64,000 nucleotides of DNA from Pedobacter sp. PF22-3 (GCF_026239555.1 NZ_JAPIVP010000001.1:372001-436000); one strand, 5' to 3'; shown: positions 38,924-49,023, counted from the first letter of the stretch. Notes: a model not told the origin generated them from the sequence alone. A program made the numbers and translations.

Positions 38924-39261
38924 TGCAACACATAGGCTGTTATCTTACTAGTACCCTTATGTTTTCATTTTTTTTACAAAACATCGGCACATTTTAGATA
39001 AATGCAGATTTGTTCTGTATTCATCCCTTTTTATCGCTGTCCAATTATTCTACTTGAGACTAATACCATTAAATAAATCCGATACTATCTAAACTAGGTA
39101 ACAACAACAAGAATTATTATATTTACATTGTCAGGTAACGATCGCATATTGTACGGTAATGAACATATTCTGATCTCAATTTCTGTAAAAGGATGCACTG
39201 TGGCGCTAACACATGTTTAAGCTTATTGGCACAAACTTGGCACCATTGAAAAAATTTAAAC
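38924..39261. other. Intergenic region between divergent genes
   Basis: About 338 bp separating sigma (leftward) and the Ntn-hydrolase (rightward). AT-rich. A TATCTTTG (minus strand, 38895-38902) near the sigma start is a possible -7 box. No RNA gene recognised. Confidence 0.35.
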
Positions 39262-40533
39262 ATGAAAAAAATAACGACACTTGCGGTTATCGCTATATTT
39301 ATTTTCTTTAAACCCAGCCAAGCTTGTACTGTAATTTCCTGTGCACTAAAAGGTGAAGTATTTGCTGCAGCCAACGAAGATGATTACATGGGTTTTGCAA
39401 GGATGTGGTTTAACCCTAAAACTGCAGAAAGATATGGTTCGGTTTGTTTCGGACTGCCTGATCTACAAGCACAAGCTGCCATGAATGAACATGGCCTGTT
39501 TTACGATTTTACCGCACAAAACATCGATCCTGCTAAATATCACCCTAAAAATGTATACCAGGGAGATCTTTTATTTGAAATTCTTGGCAAATGTAAAACT
39601 GTAAAGGAAGCTTTGGTTTATCTTGAAAAATACGATTACGCGATCAGTTCGCAGGTACTAATTGCAGATGCACTTGGAAATTCAATAGTTATTAATGCCG
39701 GAACTAAATTACCCAAATCAGGACATTATCAGATCAATACAAATTTTGATATCAGCAAAGTACAAAACAAAACCTATTCTTGCCGAAGATATGATATCTC
39801 AGAAGAGATGTTAAAAGAAGTAAAAGCGATAAACGTTCCTTTTTTTCGCGATATATTAAATCGTACCCGACAAGAGGGGAAGTTATCTACTATTTACAGT
39901 AATATATATGATCTTAAACGTGGAATAATAACCATATATCATTTTCACGACTTTGAGCATCCTTATGTAATTGACGTAAAGAAAGCGTTAACGAAAGGTT
40001 ACCGGTTAGAAAAAATAAGTGATCATTTTCCTACAAGCTTTGCTTACGAACAGTTTTTAATGAGCGATAAGCCTATGTACCGGAAAGAGATGATATTGAA
40101 TGAGATCAATCAAAAAGGATTACAGCCAACTATAGACCGCTATTTCGAATTGGGTAAAAGTACGGATAAAATAGACAGTACAATCAATAACATTTTATTA
40201 GAAGTAGGTATTCAACTGGTTAAAGACGCATATAATAAGCATGCCAATGGTGGGATTTGGGAGTACTGGTTTGCAATGCCTGGCGGTTTTAAAATAGAAA
40301 GCTTTAATGATAAACGTTTAAATGCAGCTGCAGAAATATTCGATTATTTAGTCGCTGAAAAAGAAACAGACACCAAATTAAAGAATTTTATTTATGAGTT
40401 AAACGCTTATGTCAGGCTTATTCAGGGTAACCAGGATAAGGCAAAAGCATATTATACTATAGCTGCAGCGAGCAGTACCAATACCTGGCCGATATCGTTT
40501 AACAGATCAAAAAAAATGCTAGCTATTTTATAA
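39262..40533 (+). CDS. Secreted Ntn-hydrolase (linear amide C-N hydrolase-like)
   Basis: A 423-residue exported protein of the choloylglycine/penicillin V acylase type. The signal peptide (1-21, ending FFKPSQA) would expose Cys22 (ACTVISC) as the N-terminal nucleophile on cleavage, which matches the Ntn mechanism. The fold is supported by ANEDDY (residues 37-42) and an ITNF-like QINTNF segment. These enzymes hydrolyse non-peptide C-N bonds, for example bile-salt amides, penicillin V or acyl-homoserine lactones. Substrate is unknown here. The gene is monocistronic. Confidence 0.8.
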   Translation: MKKITTLAVIAIFIFFKPSQACTVISCALKGEVFAAANEDDYMGFARMWFNPKTAERYGSVCFGLPDLQAQAAMNEHGLFYDFTAQNIDPAKYHPKNVYQGDLLFEILGKCKTVKEALVYLEKYDYAISSQVLIADALGNSIVINAGTKLPKSGHYQINTNFDISKVQNKTYSCRRYDISEEMLKEVKAINVPFFRDILNRTRQEGKLSTIYSNIYDLKRGIITIYHFHDFEHPYVIDVKKALTKGYRLEKISDHFPTSFAYEQFLMSDKPMYRKEMILNEINQKGLQPTIDRYFELGKSTDKIDSTINNILLEVGIQLVKDAYNKHANGGIWEYWFAMPGGFKIESFNDKRLNAAAEIFDYLVAEKETDTKLKNFIYELNAYVRLIQGNQDKAKAYYTIAAASSTNTWPISFNRSKKMLAIL

Positions 40534-41268
40534 ATGGCCTTTTGCTGTCACATGATCGGAGTAAAAGGGCTGTCTTAATGCTTTGAAATGGCCTTATACT
40601 ACGCTCAGGCTGACTTAGGAAAGAATTTATTTAATTTTTAAATACTCTTCATACATAATCATGCAGCCGGGTATTTTGACGAAATACGGAATATCCAGAA
40701 TTAATTAAAGCATGACCTGATTAAAAATCCTATCTAAAAAAGGGCGCTAATTTAGATAGGAAAGAGAGATAATTTAGATACTATGCTTTTATAGGTAGAT
40801 GTTAATTTATTTATCAATGTAACATGATCTGCTTTAATATGCCATGCACTTTTTAGATTATGTACTAATATCGCATTCTATTCTCATTTTCAGCGTTTCC
40901 TTACATAGATCGGCTTGTTTCCGTTACAGATCGGTGGATATGTTAACCAGATTCTTAAATCAATCAATAAAACATTAGTAACCTTTTCCTAATCATCCAT
41001 GCTATGAAGTAAATATTGGGCTCTTACGCATAAAATTACCAACAATTCTTTTCATGTTGGACACAAATCATCACCTTTCTACTTTCCAGATTAATGAATC
41101 ACAAAATTTTATTGAATTACATACATTAATTGCCCTTACATAAACAATAAAGCTGTTTTTATCATTTGAAATAAACCTATGGAGAGGAAAATTAAGGCAA
41201 AACATGATAATTATTCTATTTTCACTGCGAAAAGGTGTAAATTCGTTATATAAAAAGAAGATCAACAA
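40534..41268. other. Long intergenic region, nothing recognised
   Basis: 735 bp of AT-rich DNA. A 28-codon plus ORF starts near 41054 and a 76-codon minus frame lies at 41071-41301, but neither has a domain or signal. No hairpin with a T-run or riboswitch core was seen. Confidence 0.35.
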
Positions 41269-41994
41269 ATGATTAGGTGTATAGCCATTGACGACCAGCA
41301 AAACTCGATCTCGGGTCTTGAAAAATACATAGCGGATACCCCGAATATGGAACTCTTAGCTAGTTACACCGATCCGATGGCAGCTTTAAACGAATTGAAG
41401 GATATTGATCTGGTAGATGTGATATTTATGGATATTCAAATGCCACAACTTTCGGGCATTGAACTTTCTAAAGCAATCCGCTCTAAAACCCGGAAGCTGA
41501 TATTTACCACTTCACATGAGGAATATGCTTTTGAAGCTTTCGAAGCAGATGCAGATGCTTATTTACTTAAACCTTACGGTTATGCTAAATTTGCCTTCAC
41601 GCTAAACCGGGTTTTTGGACAAGAAACAGAAGATACCGCACAGGAGGATTACTTCTTTGTGAAAAATAAATCTGAAGCACACAAAGCTGTTTTAGTACGA
41701 TACGCAGACATCATAGCTTTTGAAAGCTTTCACAACTACATCAAAATCCATACTAAAGAGAAAGTAATTATTGCCTATTTAAGCCTGAAAGATGTTAAAG
41801 AACAGCTGAACATAGAAAAAGGATTTATCCAACTGCACAGAGGTTATATTATTTCCATTGATCATATTTTACATGTTGAAGGTACAAGGGTAACACTTTC
41901 TAACCACACCAGCTTTACAGTGGGCGATCTTTATTATAATGATTTTCGTGACTTTTTTACCGATAAATTGGTTACCAGTAAACGCAGCAAGTAA
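41269..41994 (+). CDS. LytTR-family response regulator
   Basis: A 241-residue two-component regulator: receiver domain (1-120) with acidic pair D8/D9, phospho-acceptor D55 (VIFMDIQMP), and K101; then a LytTR DNA-binding domain (about 135-235, with YADIIAFESFHNYIKIHT). In Bacteroidota such proteins usually pair with a 7TM/5TM LytS-like histidine kinase, but no kinase gene is adjacent here, so its partner is elsewhere. Long upstream gap; terminated by the hairpin at 42039-42072. Confidence 0.9.
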   Translation: MIRCIAIDDQQNSISGLEKYIADTPNMELLASYTDPMAALNELKDIDLVDVIFMDIQMPQLSGIELSKAIRSKTRKLIFTTSHEEYAFEAFEADADAYLLKPYGYAKFAFTLNRVFGQETEDTAQEDYFFVKNKSEAHKAVLVRYADIIAFESFHNYIKIHTKEKVIIAYLSLKDVKEQLNIEKGFIQLHRGYIISIDHILHVEGTRVTLSNHTSFTVGDLYYNDFRDFFTDKLVTSKRSK

Positions 41995-42038
41995 AGGTAA
42001 AGATAGCTTAGCGCACAACACTAGAATATGCATATAAA

Positions 42039-42072
42039 CAGAAAGCCCATCTAGGTGTAGATGGGCTTTCTG
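42039..42072 (+). terminator. Terminator after the LytTR gene
   Basis: Perfect 15-bp inverted repeat CAGAAAGCCCATCTA/TAGATGGGCTTTCTG with loop GGTG, followed by TTTAAA. It is between convergent genes and may serve both. Confidence 0.88.
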
Positions 42073-42089
42073 TTTAAAGCGAAAACAAA

Positions 42090-42269
42090 TTATTTTGCAC
42101 TATTTTTTTTATCAGTTACTTCAGCTCTAATTTCCTGGGCTAAAACTTTTAAGTCTTGCATAGCTTTACGTACACGTGTACCTGCTGCAGCATTACCACC
42201 ATCATAAAATTTAGTTACGTCTGCTTCAACAGAAGAGATTAGATCTTGCACTTTTTTAAATTTGTCCAT
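42090..42269 (-). CDS. Histone H1-like small protein
   Basis: A 59-codon basic protein starting MDKFKKVQDLISSVEADVTK and containing AAAGTRVRKAMQDLKVLAQE, then a Lys-rich end. This matches the small Hc1-like 'histone H1' proteins common in Sphingobacteriaceae and Flavobacteriia, which bind DNA. Too short for most frame searches, but its identity is clear from the sequence. Its stop is 18 bp from the shared terminator. Confidence 0.85.
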   Translation of the reverse strand: MDKFKKVQDLISSVEADVTKFYDGGNAAAGTRVRKAMQDLKVLAQEIRAEVTDKKNSAK

Positions 42270-42564
42270 AATTTTTCTTTTATAGGGATGGTAAACATCC
42301 GTTAATTAAATAATATTACTTTTCCGCTAACAATAAACGGGCCGCAAAACTATTGCTTTTTATAAATTAAACAAACGTTTATGCCAAATCATTATTGCAA
42401 ATAATATAAAAAACCGATAAAAAGATAGGAGCCGATTGGTAATCAGTCCATATTTCGCTCAAACCTCCTCATTTTTAGCATGTAAAGCTTGGGGCATTTC
42501 ATTATAAAAAAATTTTAAATCAAGGAAATTAATATTGCAATTATGTCTTACCTTGGTTGGAAAT

Positions 42565-43776
42565 ATGCAGTCGTTAAATCTTCTCATTAGTACTACTTGT
42601 TTATTTTTACTTTTATTCTCCATGCATCTTTTTTTCGCGAAAAGAGGGAATAAACTGTTAAACATATTACTTTCTGTTATATTTTTTGCACGATTTGGAC
42701 AGGTCCTGACTTCCCTGCTCTTTAAAGCAGGCCAGCCTCATGCTTTAGCATTTTTTCATCAAACTTTTACGCCGTTTTATTTTGCGGCTCCAGCCTGCTT
42801 TTACCTATACATTACAGGTTTTCTTCAGGATCGTAAACATTTACAAAAAATAGAATGGCTCCACTTTATTCCTGCTTTGCTGGCCATTATTCATGTAATC
42901 CCCTTGCATTTTTCTGTTACCACCGATTGGAATTTAGTGGGTACTCAATTAGCCCAAAACGGTTACTTCTCTTTAAAAGCAAAAACTGGTCTTTTTCCGC
43001 CATATTTCCATTACATATTTAGGCCTATGCTGGTAATAGGCTATTTATGCGCCACCTGGATTGAGGTACTACGCCTTAAGAAAAAACCACAACAACCACT
43101 CGAAAGCGAAGGCAGAACATGGATTATCTTTTTTCTTCGTGCTGCAACTTTTTTTCAGTTGCTTGGTCTGTTACCTATTATTTTAAGAAGCTTACATATC
43201 CCTTACATCAATACTTATTTTATCATACTGAACTGCCTGGCCCTGCTGATTATTTTATTATATACGCTTCACAAGCCCTATATTTTTTATGGCTATTTGC
43301 TGGTAGCAGTAAACTGGACTAAAAAACCAGCAACCCAGCAAATAGATATGGATGACCTATTGGTCCCCGCAATTGCAGAAGACACCATGCAACATCCTGT
43401 AACCGTAAAAAAGATTAATCTTTTAGCTACACAGCTGGCCGATTATGCCTTTGCTATGAAAGAAATAATGGAAGGGGAACAGCTTTATCTTGTTCACGAT
43501 TTTCAGATTATCGATCTTGCTGCAAAACTTAACCTCCCCATCCACCACTGTTCTTTCGTGATCAACAAACACATCGGCAAAAATTTCCGCGATTGGATAA
43601 ATGGCTACCGGGTTAATTATTTTTTGAAACAGTATCCCTTAAAATCAGATAAAATAACCATTGAAGCCATTGCTTCAGAGGCTGGCTTTAAGAGCCAGGC
43701 CACATTTTATAATGCATTTAAAAAAGAAACAGGTTTAATGCCAACAGCCTATTTCGCGCAGGACTCAGGCCTTTAG
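42565..43776 (+). CDS. Membrane AraC-type transcriptional regulator
   Basis: A protein of about 403 residues. The N-terminal two-thirds is a seven-helix membrane region (first helix LLISTTCLFLLLFSMHLFF, later WLHFIPALLAIIHVIPLHF), and the C-terminus is an AraC HTH pair (DLAAKLNLPIHHCSFVINKH and IEAIASEAGFKSQATFYNAF). This is a common Bacteroidota regulator that senses something in the membrane. I prefer the ATG at 42565 (MQSLNLL) over 42535 because the helix then starts the protein; either is possible. Confidence 0.8.
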   Translation: MQSLNLLISTTCLFLLLFSMHLFFAKRGNKLLNILLSVIFFARFGQVLTSLLFKAGQPHALAFFHQTFTPFYFAAPACFYLYITGFLQDRKHLQKIEWLHFIPALLAIIHVIPLHFSVTTDWNLVGTQLAQNGYFSLKAKTGLFPPYFHYIFRPMLVIGYLCATWIEVLRLKKKPQQPLESEGRTWIIFFLRAATFFQLLGLLPIILRSLHIPYINTYFIILNCLALLIILLYTLHKPYIFYGYLLVAVNWTKKPATQQIDMDDLLVPAIAEDTMQHPVTVKKINLLATQLADYAFAMKEIMEGEQLYLVHDFQIIDLAAKLNLPIHHCSFVINKHIGKNFRDWINGYRVNYFLKQYPLKSDKITIEAIASEAGFKSQATFYNAFKKETGLMPTAYFAQDSGL

Positions 43777-43890
43777 ACTGCCGTAAAACCATTTTTTAGT
43801 CTAACTATCGTATCGTTAGAGATAACAAATACCTTATTCTTCATTGCCAAACAAAAAGCCAGATACCTTTGGTTTCAGATCATCATTTAT

Positions 43891-44562
43891 ATGGCGTCTC
43901 AAATGAGTATGCCACGGATCTTTTTACAGAAATCACATCAGGTCTCAGTTATGCACTACAAAACATCATTTTTACGCCCGCTTTTCGATTATCTTGAGCA
44001 GTTCTATCCATTATCTGCAGCCTTTAAGGTTGAACTTGAAAAATCCTGTAAGCTTATTCATATCAAAAAAAGCAAATACATTCTTTCTCCAATAGATACG
44101 AATGTTTATCTATATTTTTTGGTAAGCGGACTGGTACGTGGTTTTATACGTGATGGTAAAAATGATATCAGCACCTGGTTTAGCACAGGCAAAGAAATTA
44201 TTGGCGCTATACGTCACCCCCATCAGCAACCCAGCCACTCTTTTGAGTATCTTCAGGCCCTCGAAGAATGCCAGCTGATCTGCATTCCATACACCTTAAT
44301 CGATTTATTGTACACTAACTATCCGGAGTCTAACCTAATCGTTAGAAAACTGTTGGCACTTCAGCATTATGCGGCATCAGAACGTGCTATTCTTGCACGT
44401 ATACCAAAAGCCATGGGCAGATACCGTAAACTTTTGGAAAGCGGTTTGGATATCAGCAGAATACCGCTGCGCTATCTGGCCAGTTACCTTGGTATGCGCT
44501 TAGAAACCCTGAGCAGAATAAGAAATAAGGTTTTAACCCATGATTATCGGTTATGTTGTTAA
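43891..44562 (+). CDS. Crp/Fnr-family regulator, cyclic-nucleotide-binding-like
   Basis: A protein of about 223 residues with a cNMP-binding beta-roll (about 40-135: IKKSKYILSPIDTNVYLYFL, LVRGFIRDGKND) and a C-terminal winged helix (RIPLRYLASYLGMRLETLSR). The phosphate-binding cassette of true cAMP binders (RTA-S) is not obvious, so the ligand is unknown. An internal ATG (43939) also fits. It follows the AraC gene by 114 bp and is likely a separate promoter. Confidence 0.75.
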   Translation: MASQMSMPRIFLQKSHQVSVMHYKTSFLRPLFDYLEQFYPLSAAFKVELEKSCKLIHIKKSKYILSPIDTNVYLYFLVSGLVRGFIRDGKNDISTWFSTGKEIIGAIRHPHQQPSHSFEYLQALEECQLICIPYTLIDLLYTNYPESNLIVRKLLALQHYAASERAILARIPKAMGRYRKLLESGLDISRIPLRYLASYLGMRLETLSRIRNKVLTHDYRLCC

Positions 44563-44677
44563 TGGAAAGCAAATTGAGTATCCAACTACTATCCTATTTT
44601 GATTAGGTAAATCAATTATTTTATCACATTTCTTTCCTCTTTTCTCGGTTTGCGCTTCTTTTGTTAAATTTGCAGCA

Positions 44678-45478
44678 ATGATTTTATATAAAACCAACGA
44701 AGAAGTAGAACTGATGCAGATTAGTGCGCTACTGGTGAGCGATACCCTTGCAGAAGTAGCTAAAATACTAAAGCCAGGCATCACCACACTGGAGATTGAT
44801 AAATTAGCAAACGAATTTATACTGGATAATGGTGCTGTACCTTCCTTTTACAATTATAATGGCTTTCCTTTTCATATTATTACCTCGGTAAACGATGTGG
44901 TTGTACATGGTTTTCCAACCAAAGATGAATTGAAAGACGGAGATATTATCTCAGTGGATGTAGGTACGATTAAAAATGGTTTCCATGGCGACCATGCTTA
45001 TACCTTTATCATAGGTGAAGTGTCTCCGGCGATATTAAACCTGGTCAAAACAACTAAAGAATCACTTTTTCTTGGAATTAAAGAAGCTGTTGTGGGCAAA
45101 CGCATTGGCGATATTGGTGCAGCCATCCAAAATCATAACGAAAAGCAGGGTTACGGAGTAGTAAGAGACCTTGTAGGCCATGGTTTGGGTAAAGAGATGC
45201 ACGAAGATCCGCAAGTACCTAATTACGGAAGAAAAGGCACTGGTTTACTTTTAAGAGAAAATCTGGTCATGGCCATTGAACCAATGATTAATATGGGTAA
45301 AAAAGATGTTTTTCTGGATGAAGACGGCTGGACCATTAGAACGGCTGATGGCAGTCCATCTGTGCATTTTGAGCACGATGTATGTGTTAAAAAAGGTGAA
45401 GCACTTATTCTTTCTAACTATGCTCCTATTGAGGCTGCAGAGAAGCAGAACAGTAACCTCAATACTTCATATTATTAA
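44678..45478 (+). CDS. map: Methionine aminopeptidase type I
   Basis: A 266-residue metalloenzyme that removes the initiator methionine from new proteins. Metal ligands are all present: D94 (SVDVGT), D105 (HGDHAYTF), H168 (GHGLGKEMHE), E201 (MAIEPM) and E232 (FEHDV). H77 (VVHGFP) is the usual substrate-binding histidine. Length is normal. Start at ATG 44678 gives MILYKTNEEVELM, the expected type I N-terminus. Confidence 0.94.
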   Translation: MILYKTNEEVELMQISALLVSDTLAEVAKILKPGITTLEIDKLANEFILDNGAVPSFYNYNGFPFHIITSVNDVVVHGFPTKDELKDGDIISVDVGTIKNGFHGDHAYTFIIGEVSPAILNLVKTTKESLFLGIKEAVVGKRIGDIGAAIQNHNEKQGYGVVRDLVGHGLGKEMHEDPQVPNYGRKGTGLLLRENLVMAIEPMINMGKKDVFLDEDGWTIRTADGSPSVHFEHDVCVKKGEALILSNYAPIEAAEKQNSNLNTSYY

Positions 45479-45490
45479 TATAACACAAAA

Positions 45491-45525
45491 CGCAAGGAGA
45501 TCTTGTAAAAATTAGATTCCTTGCG
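45491..45525. terminator. Hairpin between convergent map and AI-2E transporter
   Basis: CGCAAGGA pairs with TCCTTGCG over a 19-nt loop, with short A and T runs on both sides (AAAACGC, CGCTTTAAG). A bidirectional terminator is likely; the loop is long. Confidence 0.55.
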
Positions 45526-45562
45526 CTTTAAGTTTCTGTATAAATCGGATGATTAGAAACAA

Positions 45563-46687
45563 CTACCCTTTTTCAATTCCCGATTTGGTAGCCACCGGTT
45601 TTTTCTTCCTAAAAATAGGGAAAGTCATGGGACTTTTGGCCGGGCGTTCATCGCCAAGTAATACCCCCCATTGTTTAAACGATTCTGTACGATCAAAAAT
45701 AACTTTGAGAACCGCTACGATGGGCAACGCCAGGAACATCCCCGAAATCCCAGCAATGCTACCTCCGATAAATACACCGAGGATAGCAAATAAAGCATTT
45801 ATTTTCACTTTAGAGCCCACAATACGCGGCATCAAAATGTTATTATCTAAAAACTGAACAAAAGCAATTACCCCTAAAACGGTCAGCACTGGCCATAACT
45901 CCTGTGAAGAGGTAAGTGTTAGCAACACCCCTATCACGTTACCGATTAATGCGCCCACATAAGGGATCAGATTTAATATGGCAAAGATTACCCCTATTAA
46001 TAAGGCATGTTTGATACCAATCAACATCAATATTCCACCCAGTAAAATGGTCATGTAGGTGATCTGAATCAACAATCCGATCAAATAGCTTTTAATAATC
46101 GATTCGGTTTCATAAATGGCTTCCTTTACTTTAGGATGGTCGTCTGCTTTAAACCACATAAAGATAAAACGCAGGATGATGTCTTTATAGAAAAGCATCA
46201 GGTAAATATAAATAGGTAACAAACCGATAAACACAAAAATTCCGCTTAAAGTAAGAGCAGCGCCACCAGCCATTGATGTACCCATATTCATTAAATCATC
46301 ACTTTTGGCCTGGATAAAGGCTTTTTGCTGTTTATCGTTATAGTGGGTGATGCGACTGATCCAATCGCTTAACGAATTGATATGTTGCGTTACGTTAGCC
46401 TTGATCTGCGGAAAATCTTTAACTAAAATCCCAATCTGGTTCGAAAAAAACCAGATTATCAAAGCCACAAAAAGGGCCACCAATAAAATGGGTAAAATAA
46501 TGGCCAGTGATTCGGGTACTTTCTTTCTTTTTAAAAAGCGATACACGGGCAGCAGCATAATGCTGATGAAAAATGCCATCAATATCGGCATGATAATATC
46601 TCGTCCGATAACCATCACTGCTGCGATGGCCATCAGCCCCAATAATTCTATCGATCGTTTTACAGTTAGGGGTAAATTGTTCGTCAT
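45563..46687 (-). CDS. AI-2E family transporter (PerM-like)
   Basis: A 374-residue inner-membrane protein with about eight membrane helices, for example AIAAVMVIGRDIIMPILMAF at the N-terminus and LPIYIYLMLFYKDIILRFI. The region VGALIGNVIGVLLTL plus a hydrophobic C-terminal half is typical of the AI-2E/PerM exporters. Family members move diverse small solutes or sodium ions; the AI-2 name is historical. It converges on map and diverges from mnmE. Confidence 0.87.
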   Translation of the reverse strand: MTNNLPLTVKRSIELLGLMAIAAVMVIGRDIIMPILMAFFISIMLLPVYRFLKRKKVPESLAIILPILLVALFVALIIWFFSNQIGILVKDFPQIKANVTQHINSLSDWISRITHYNDKQQKAFIQAKSDDLMNMGTSMAGGAALTLSGIFVFIGLLPIYIYLMLFYKDIILRFIFMWFKADDHPKVKEAIYETESIIKSYLIGLLIQITYMTILLGGILMLIGIKHALLIGVIFAILNLIPYVGALIGNVIGVLLTLTSSQELWPVLTVLGVIAFVQFLDNNILMPRIVGSKVKINALFAILGVFIGGSIAGISGMFLALPIVAVLKVIFDRTESFKQWGVLLGDERPAKSPMTFPIFRKKKPVATKSGIEKG

Positions 46688-46883
46688 AAAAAGCTTATTC
46701 TGATTTGAGATTTAAACACCATCGGTATTAAAATGTTTTAAATAAGTTTGGAGTTGAGCGCATGGCGTTTAGCGGCGATTAACCGCATCTAACAACTAAC
46801 CGATTAACCCTGATCAAAAAAATTACTTCTCTTACACCATATACCCATAGATTAGCCTTATTTTTGCAGCTTTAATACCACAC

Positions 46884-48242
46884 ATGAATAATCAAGACAC
46901 CATTATTGCTTTATCTACACCCTCAGGTTCTGGCGCCATTGGCGTAATCCGTTTATCTGGTCCAGAGGCTATTTCACTTACCAATGCCGTATTTGCAGGA
47001 AAAGATTTAGAAAAGCAGGCCACACACACTTTACATTTTGGATTGGTTAAAGATGGCGATCATATTGTGGATGAAGTGGTAGCAGGTTTATTTGTTGCCC
47101 CAAAATCGTATACCAAAGAGCATGTGGTCGAAATTTCCTGCCATGGTTCCAATTATATTATTCAACAGATTATTAACCTGTTAATTAGCAAAGGTGCCCG
47201 GGCGGCCAAACCCGGTGAATTTACATTACGTGCCTTTTTAAACGGTGCTTTCGATCTAAGTCAGGCAGAAGCCGTTGCCGATTTAATTGCCTCCAATTCC
47301 AAAGCATCGCATGATGTAGCCATGCAACAGATGCGTGGTGGCTTTGCCAACGAATTAAAGGGGTTACGCGAACAGTTGATCCATTTTGCTTCGATGATTG
47401 AACTTGAGCTTGATTTTGCCGAAGAAGATGTAGAGTTTGCCAACCGCGAACAGCTAAAAAACCTGGTTAACAAAATCAATTACGTTTTACAACGCCTCAT
47501 CTCCTCTTTCGAAATGGGAAATGTGATTAAAAATGGCGTGCCCATTGTAATTGCAGGTAAACCAAATGTGGGTAAATCTACCTTATTAAATGCCCTGCTA
47601 AATGAAGAGCGAGCCATCGTTTCGGATATTGCCGGCACCACACGCGATACCATTGAGGACGAACTGACCATTGGCGGTATCGTTTTCCGTTTTATCGATA
47701 CGGCCGGAATCCGCGATACCGCCGATATTATTGAAGCTTTGGGTGTAGAACGTACCTTAGAGAAAATGAAACAGGCCAAACTGATCATTTACATGGCCGA
47801 TGCCGCTCAAAGCACGGCAGAAATTGAAGAGCAAATCCGCGGTTTGGCGCAATTGGCTATCCCCTATTTAATTTTGGTTAATAAAGCCGAACTTCTTAAT
47901 GATGTACAACGCAAAGCTTTCGAAGCTTTAAACGTAGTTTTTATTTCAGCTAAAGAAAAGCAAGGCATCGAAGAATTAAAAACTACCTTACTGGAACAGG
48001 TTAACCTGCATCATATCAATACCAGCGAAACTTTGGTCACTAATATTCGCCATGTAGAGGCTTTAAAACAAACCGAACATGCATTGCAAAGGGTTTTAGC
48101 TAATGTAGATAACCCGGTAACTTCCGATTTCTTGGCTATGGACATTAAACAGGCCCTGCATTATCTTGGTGAAATTACCGGTACCGTAACTACCGATGAT
48201 TTGTTGGAAAATATTTTTACGAAATTTTGTATTGGCAAATAA
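46884..48242 (+). CDS. mnmE: tRNA modification GTPase MnmE
   Basis: A 452-residue potassium-stimulated GTPase that, with MnmG, installs the 5-carboxymethylaminomethyl group on wobble uridine. N-terminal tetrahydrofolate-binding domain (1-118, with TPSGSGAIGVIRLSG), helical domain, G domain (218-375) with G1 GKPNVGKS 225-232, G3 DTAG 272-275 and G4 NKAE 333-336, and the C-terminal FCIGK (448-452), including the conserved cysteine C449. G4 is NKAE where NKxD is usual. Divergent from the transporter gene. Confidence 0.95.
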   Translation: MNNQDTIIALSTPSGSGAIGVIRLSGPEAISLTNAVFAGKDLEKQATHTLHFGLVKDGDHIVDEVVAGLFVAPKSYTKEHVVEISCHGSNYIIQQIINLLISKGARAAKPGEFTLRAFLNGAFDLSQAEAVADLIASNSKASHDVAMQQMRGGFANELKGLREQLIHFASMIELELDFAEEDVEFANREQLKNLVNKINYVLQRLISSFEMGNVIKNGVPIVIAGKPNVGKSTLLNALLNEERAIVSDIAGTTRDTIEDELTIGGIVFRFIDTAGIRDTADIIEALGVERTLEKMKQAKLIIYMADAAQSTAEIEEQIRGLAQLAIPYLILVNKAELLNDVQRKAFEALNVVFISAKEKQGIEELKTTLLEQVNLHHINTSETLVTNIRHVEALKQTEHALQRVLANVDNPVTSDFLAMDIKQALHYLGEITGTVTTDDLLENIFTKFCIGK

Positions 48243-48626
48243 CCCCTAAAAACAACCACGAGACATGATAACTTACTACAAACAATTTACTGATTGTTAA
48301 CGACTTAAATCAAAAACTATTTTTCAAAAAAAATAATTTTAAAACTTTTGCTATAATCCACAAAGGAATACGCAGGATTGAAACCAGAAAGAGGCTGCTG
48401 TGGAAAGTATCCGGCTCACGGCATCGCACTTATTAAAGACCTTCAGCGTTCTGGTGATATGCATCACTACACCGGGGCATTCGCTAACCAAGCGATGTAA
48501 AACGGCTTGCTTTGATAGAAAATGTAATCCAAAAGATTAAGTAATTTTGAATCTACTCCAAACCAATCAGCAGAAAATTTGTCTTATGATAGCATCTGCA
48601 CCGAATGCAGACCTACAATTACTAAT
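48243..48626. other. Intergenic, with a 47-codon fragment-like frame
   Basis: Plus-strand codons 48357-48500 read STKEYAGLKPERGCCGKYPA and on to GAFANQAM without an ATG start, ending in TAA. The composition (Cys, His, Gly) looks protein-like but I recognise nothing and cannot exclude chance. No tRNA or hairpin was seen. Confidence 0.25.
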
Positions 48627-48866
48627 ATGGAAAACTTAACATTATCCGAAAATGCCAAAAGGTTTATGGACTACGCCATAGACACGATTAATGCCATGAA
48701 CGGTGCTCCCGAGCATAGTTCAGCCCAAAAAGATGAAGTGATCATTCGCATTAGTACGCTTAAAACCTTACTAGGCGAACTTGAACAGTCTTATCTTGAT
48801 AATGCGCCGAGTGATATGACATCACCTGTGGATCCTGAATATATTGCCGCTGCCGGACACAGTTAA
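48627..48866 (+). CDS. Small hypothetical protein
   Basis: A 79-codon acidic protein starting MENLTLSENAKRFMDYAIDT, mostly helical, ending DPEYIAAAGHS. No domain is recognised. An upstream ATG at 48579 adds 16 residues of unlike composition (MSYDSICTECRPT); 48627 is preferred. Confidence 0.5.
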   Translation: MENLTLSENAKRFMDYAIDTINAMNGAPEHSSAQKDEVIIRISTLKTLLGELEQSYLDNAPSDMTSPVDPEYIAAAGHS

Positions 48867-49023
48867 ACAATAAAATCATATCTTAAGCTGTAAACAAAGC
48901 TAGAAATATTGGAGATTAATCTCTGTTTTGTTAATATCAGCGTATAATACCACCTTGTTGACTAGAGGGAAAAAATCTAATATTACTTAATAATGAAAAG
49001 CGGTTTGATTTAAATACAATATT

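Noticed and set aside
41071..41301. 76-codon minus frame before the LytTR gene
   Set aside because: It overlaps the regulator start and has no signal or domain.
48243..48626. tRNA or integrase attachment site after mnmE
   Set aside because: No cloverleaf, no integrase gene and no direct repeats were seen.
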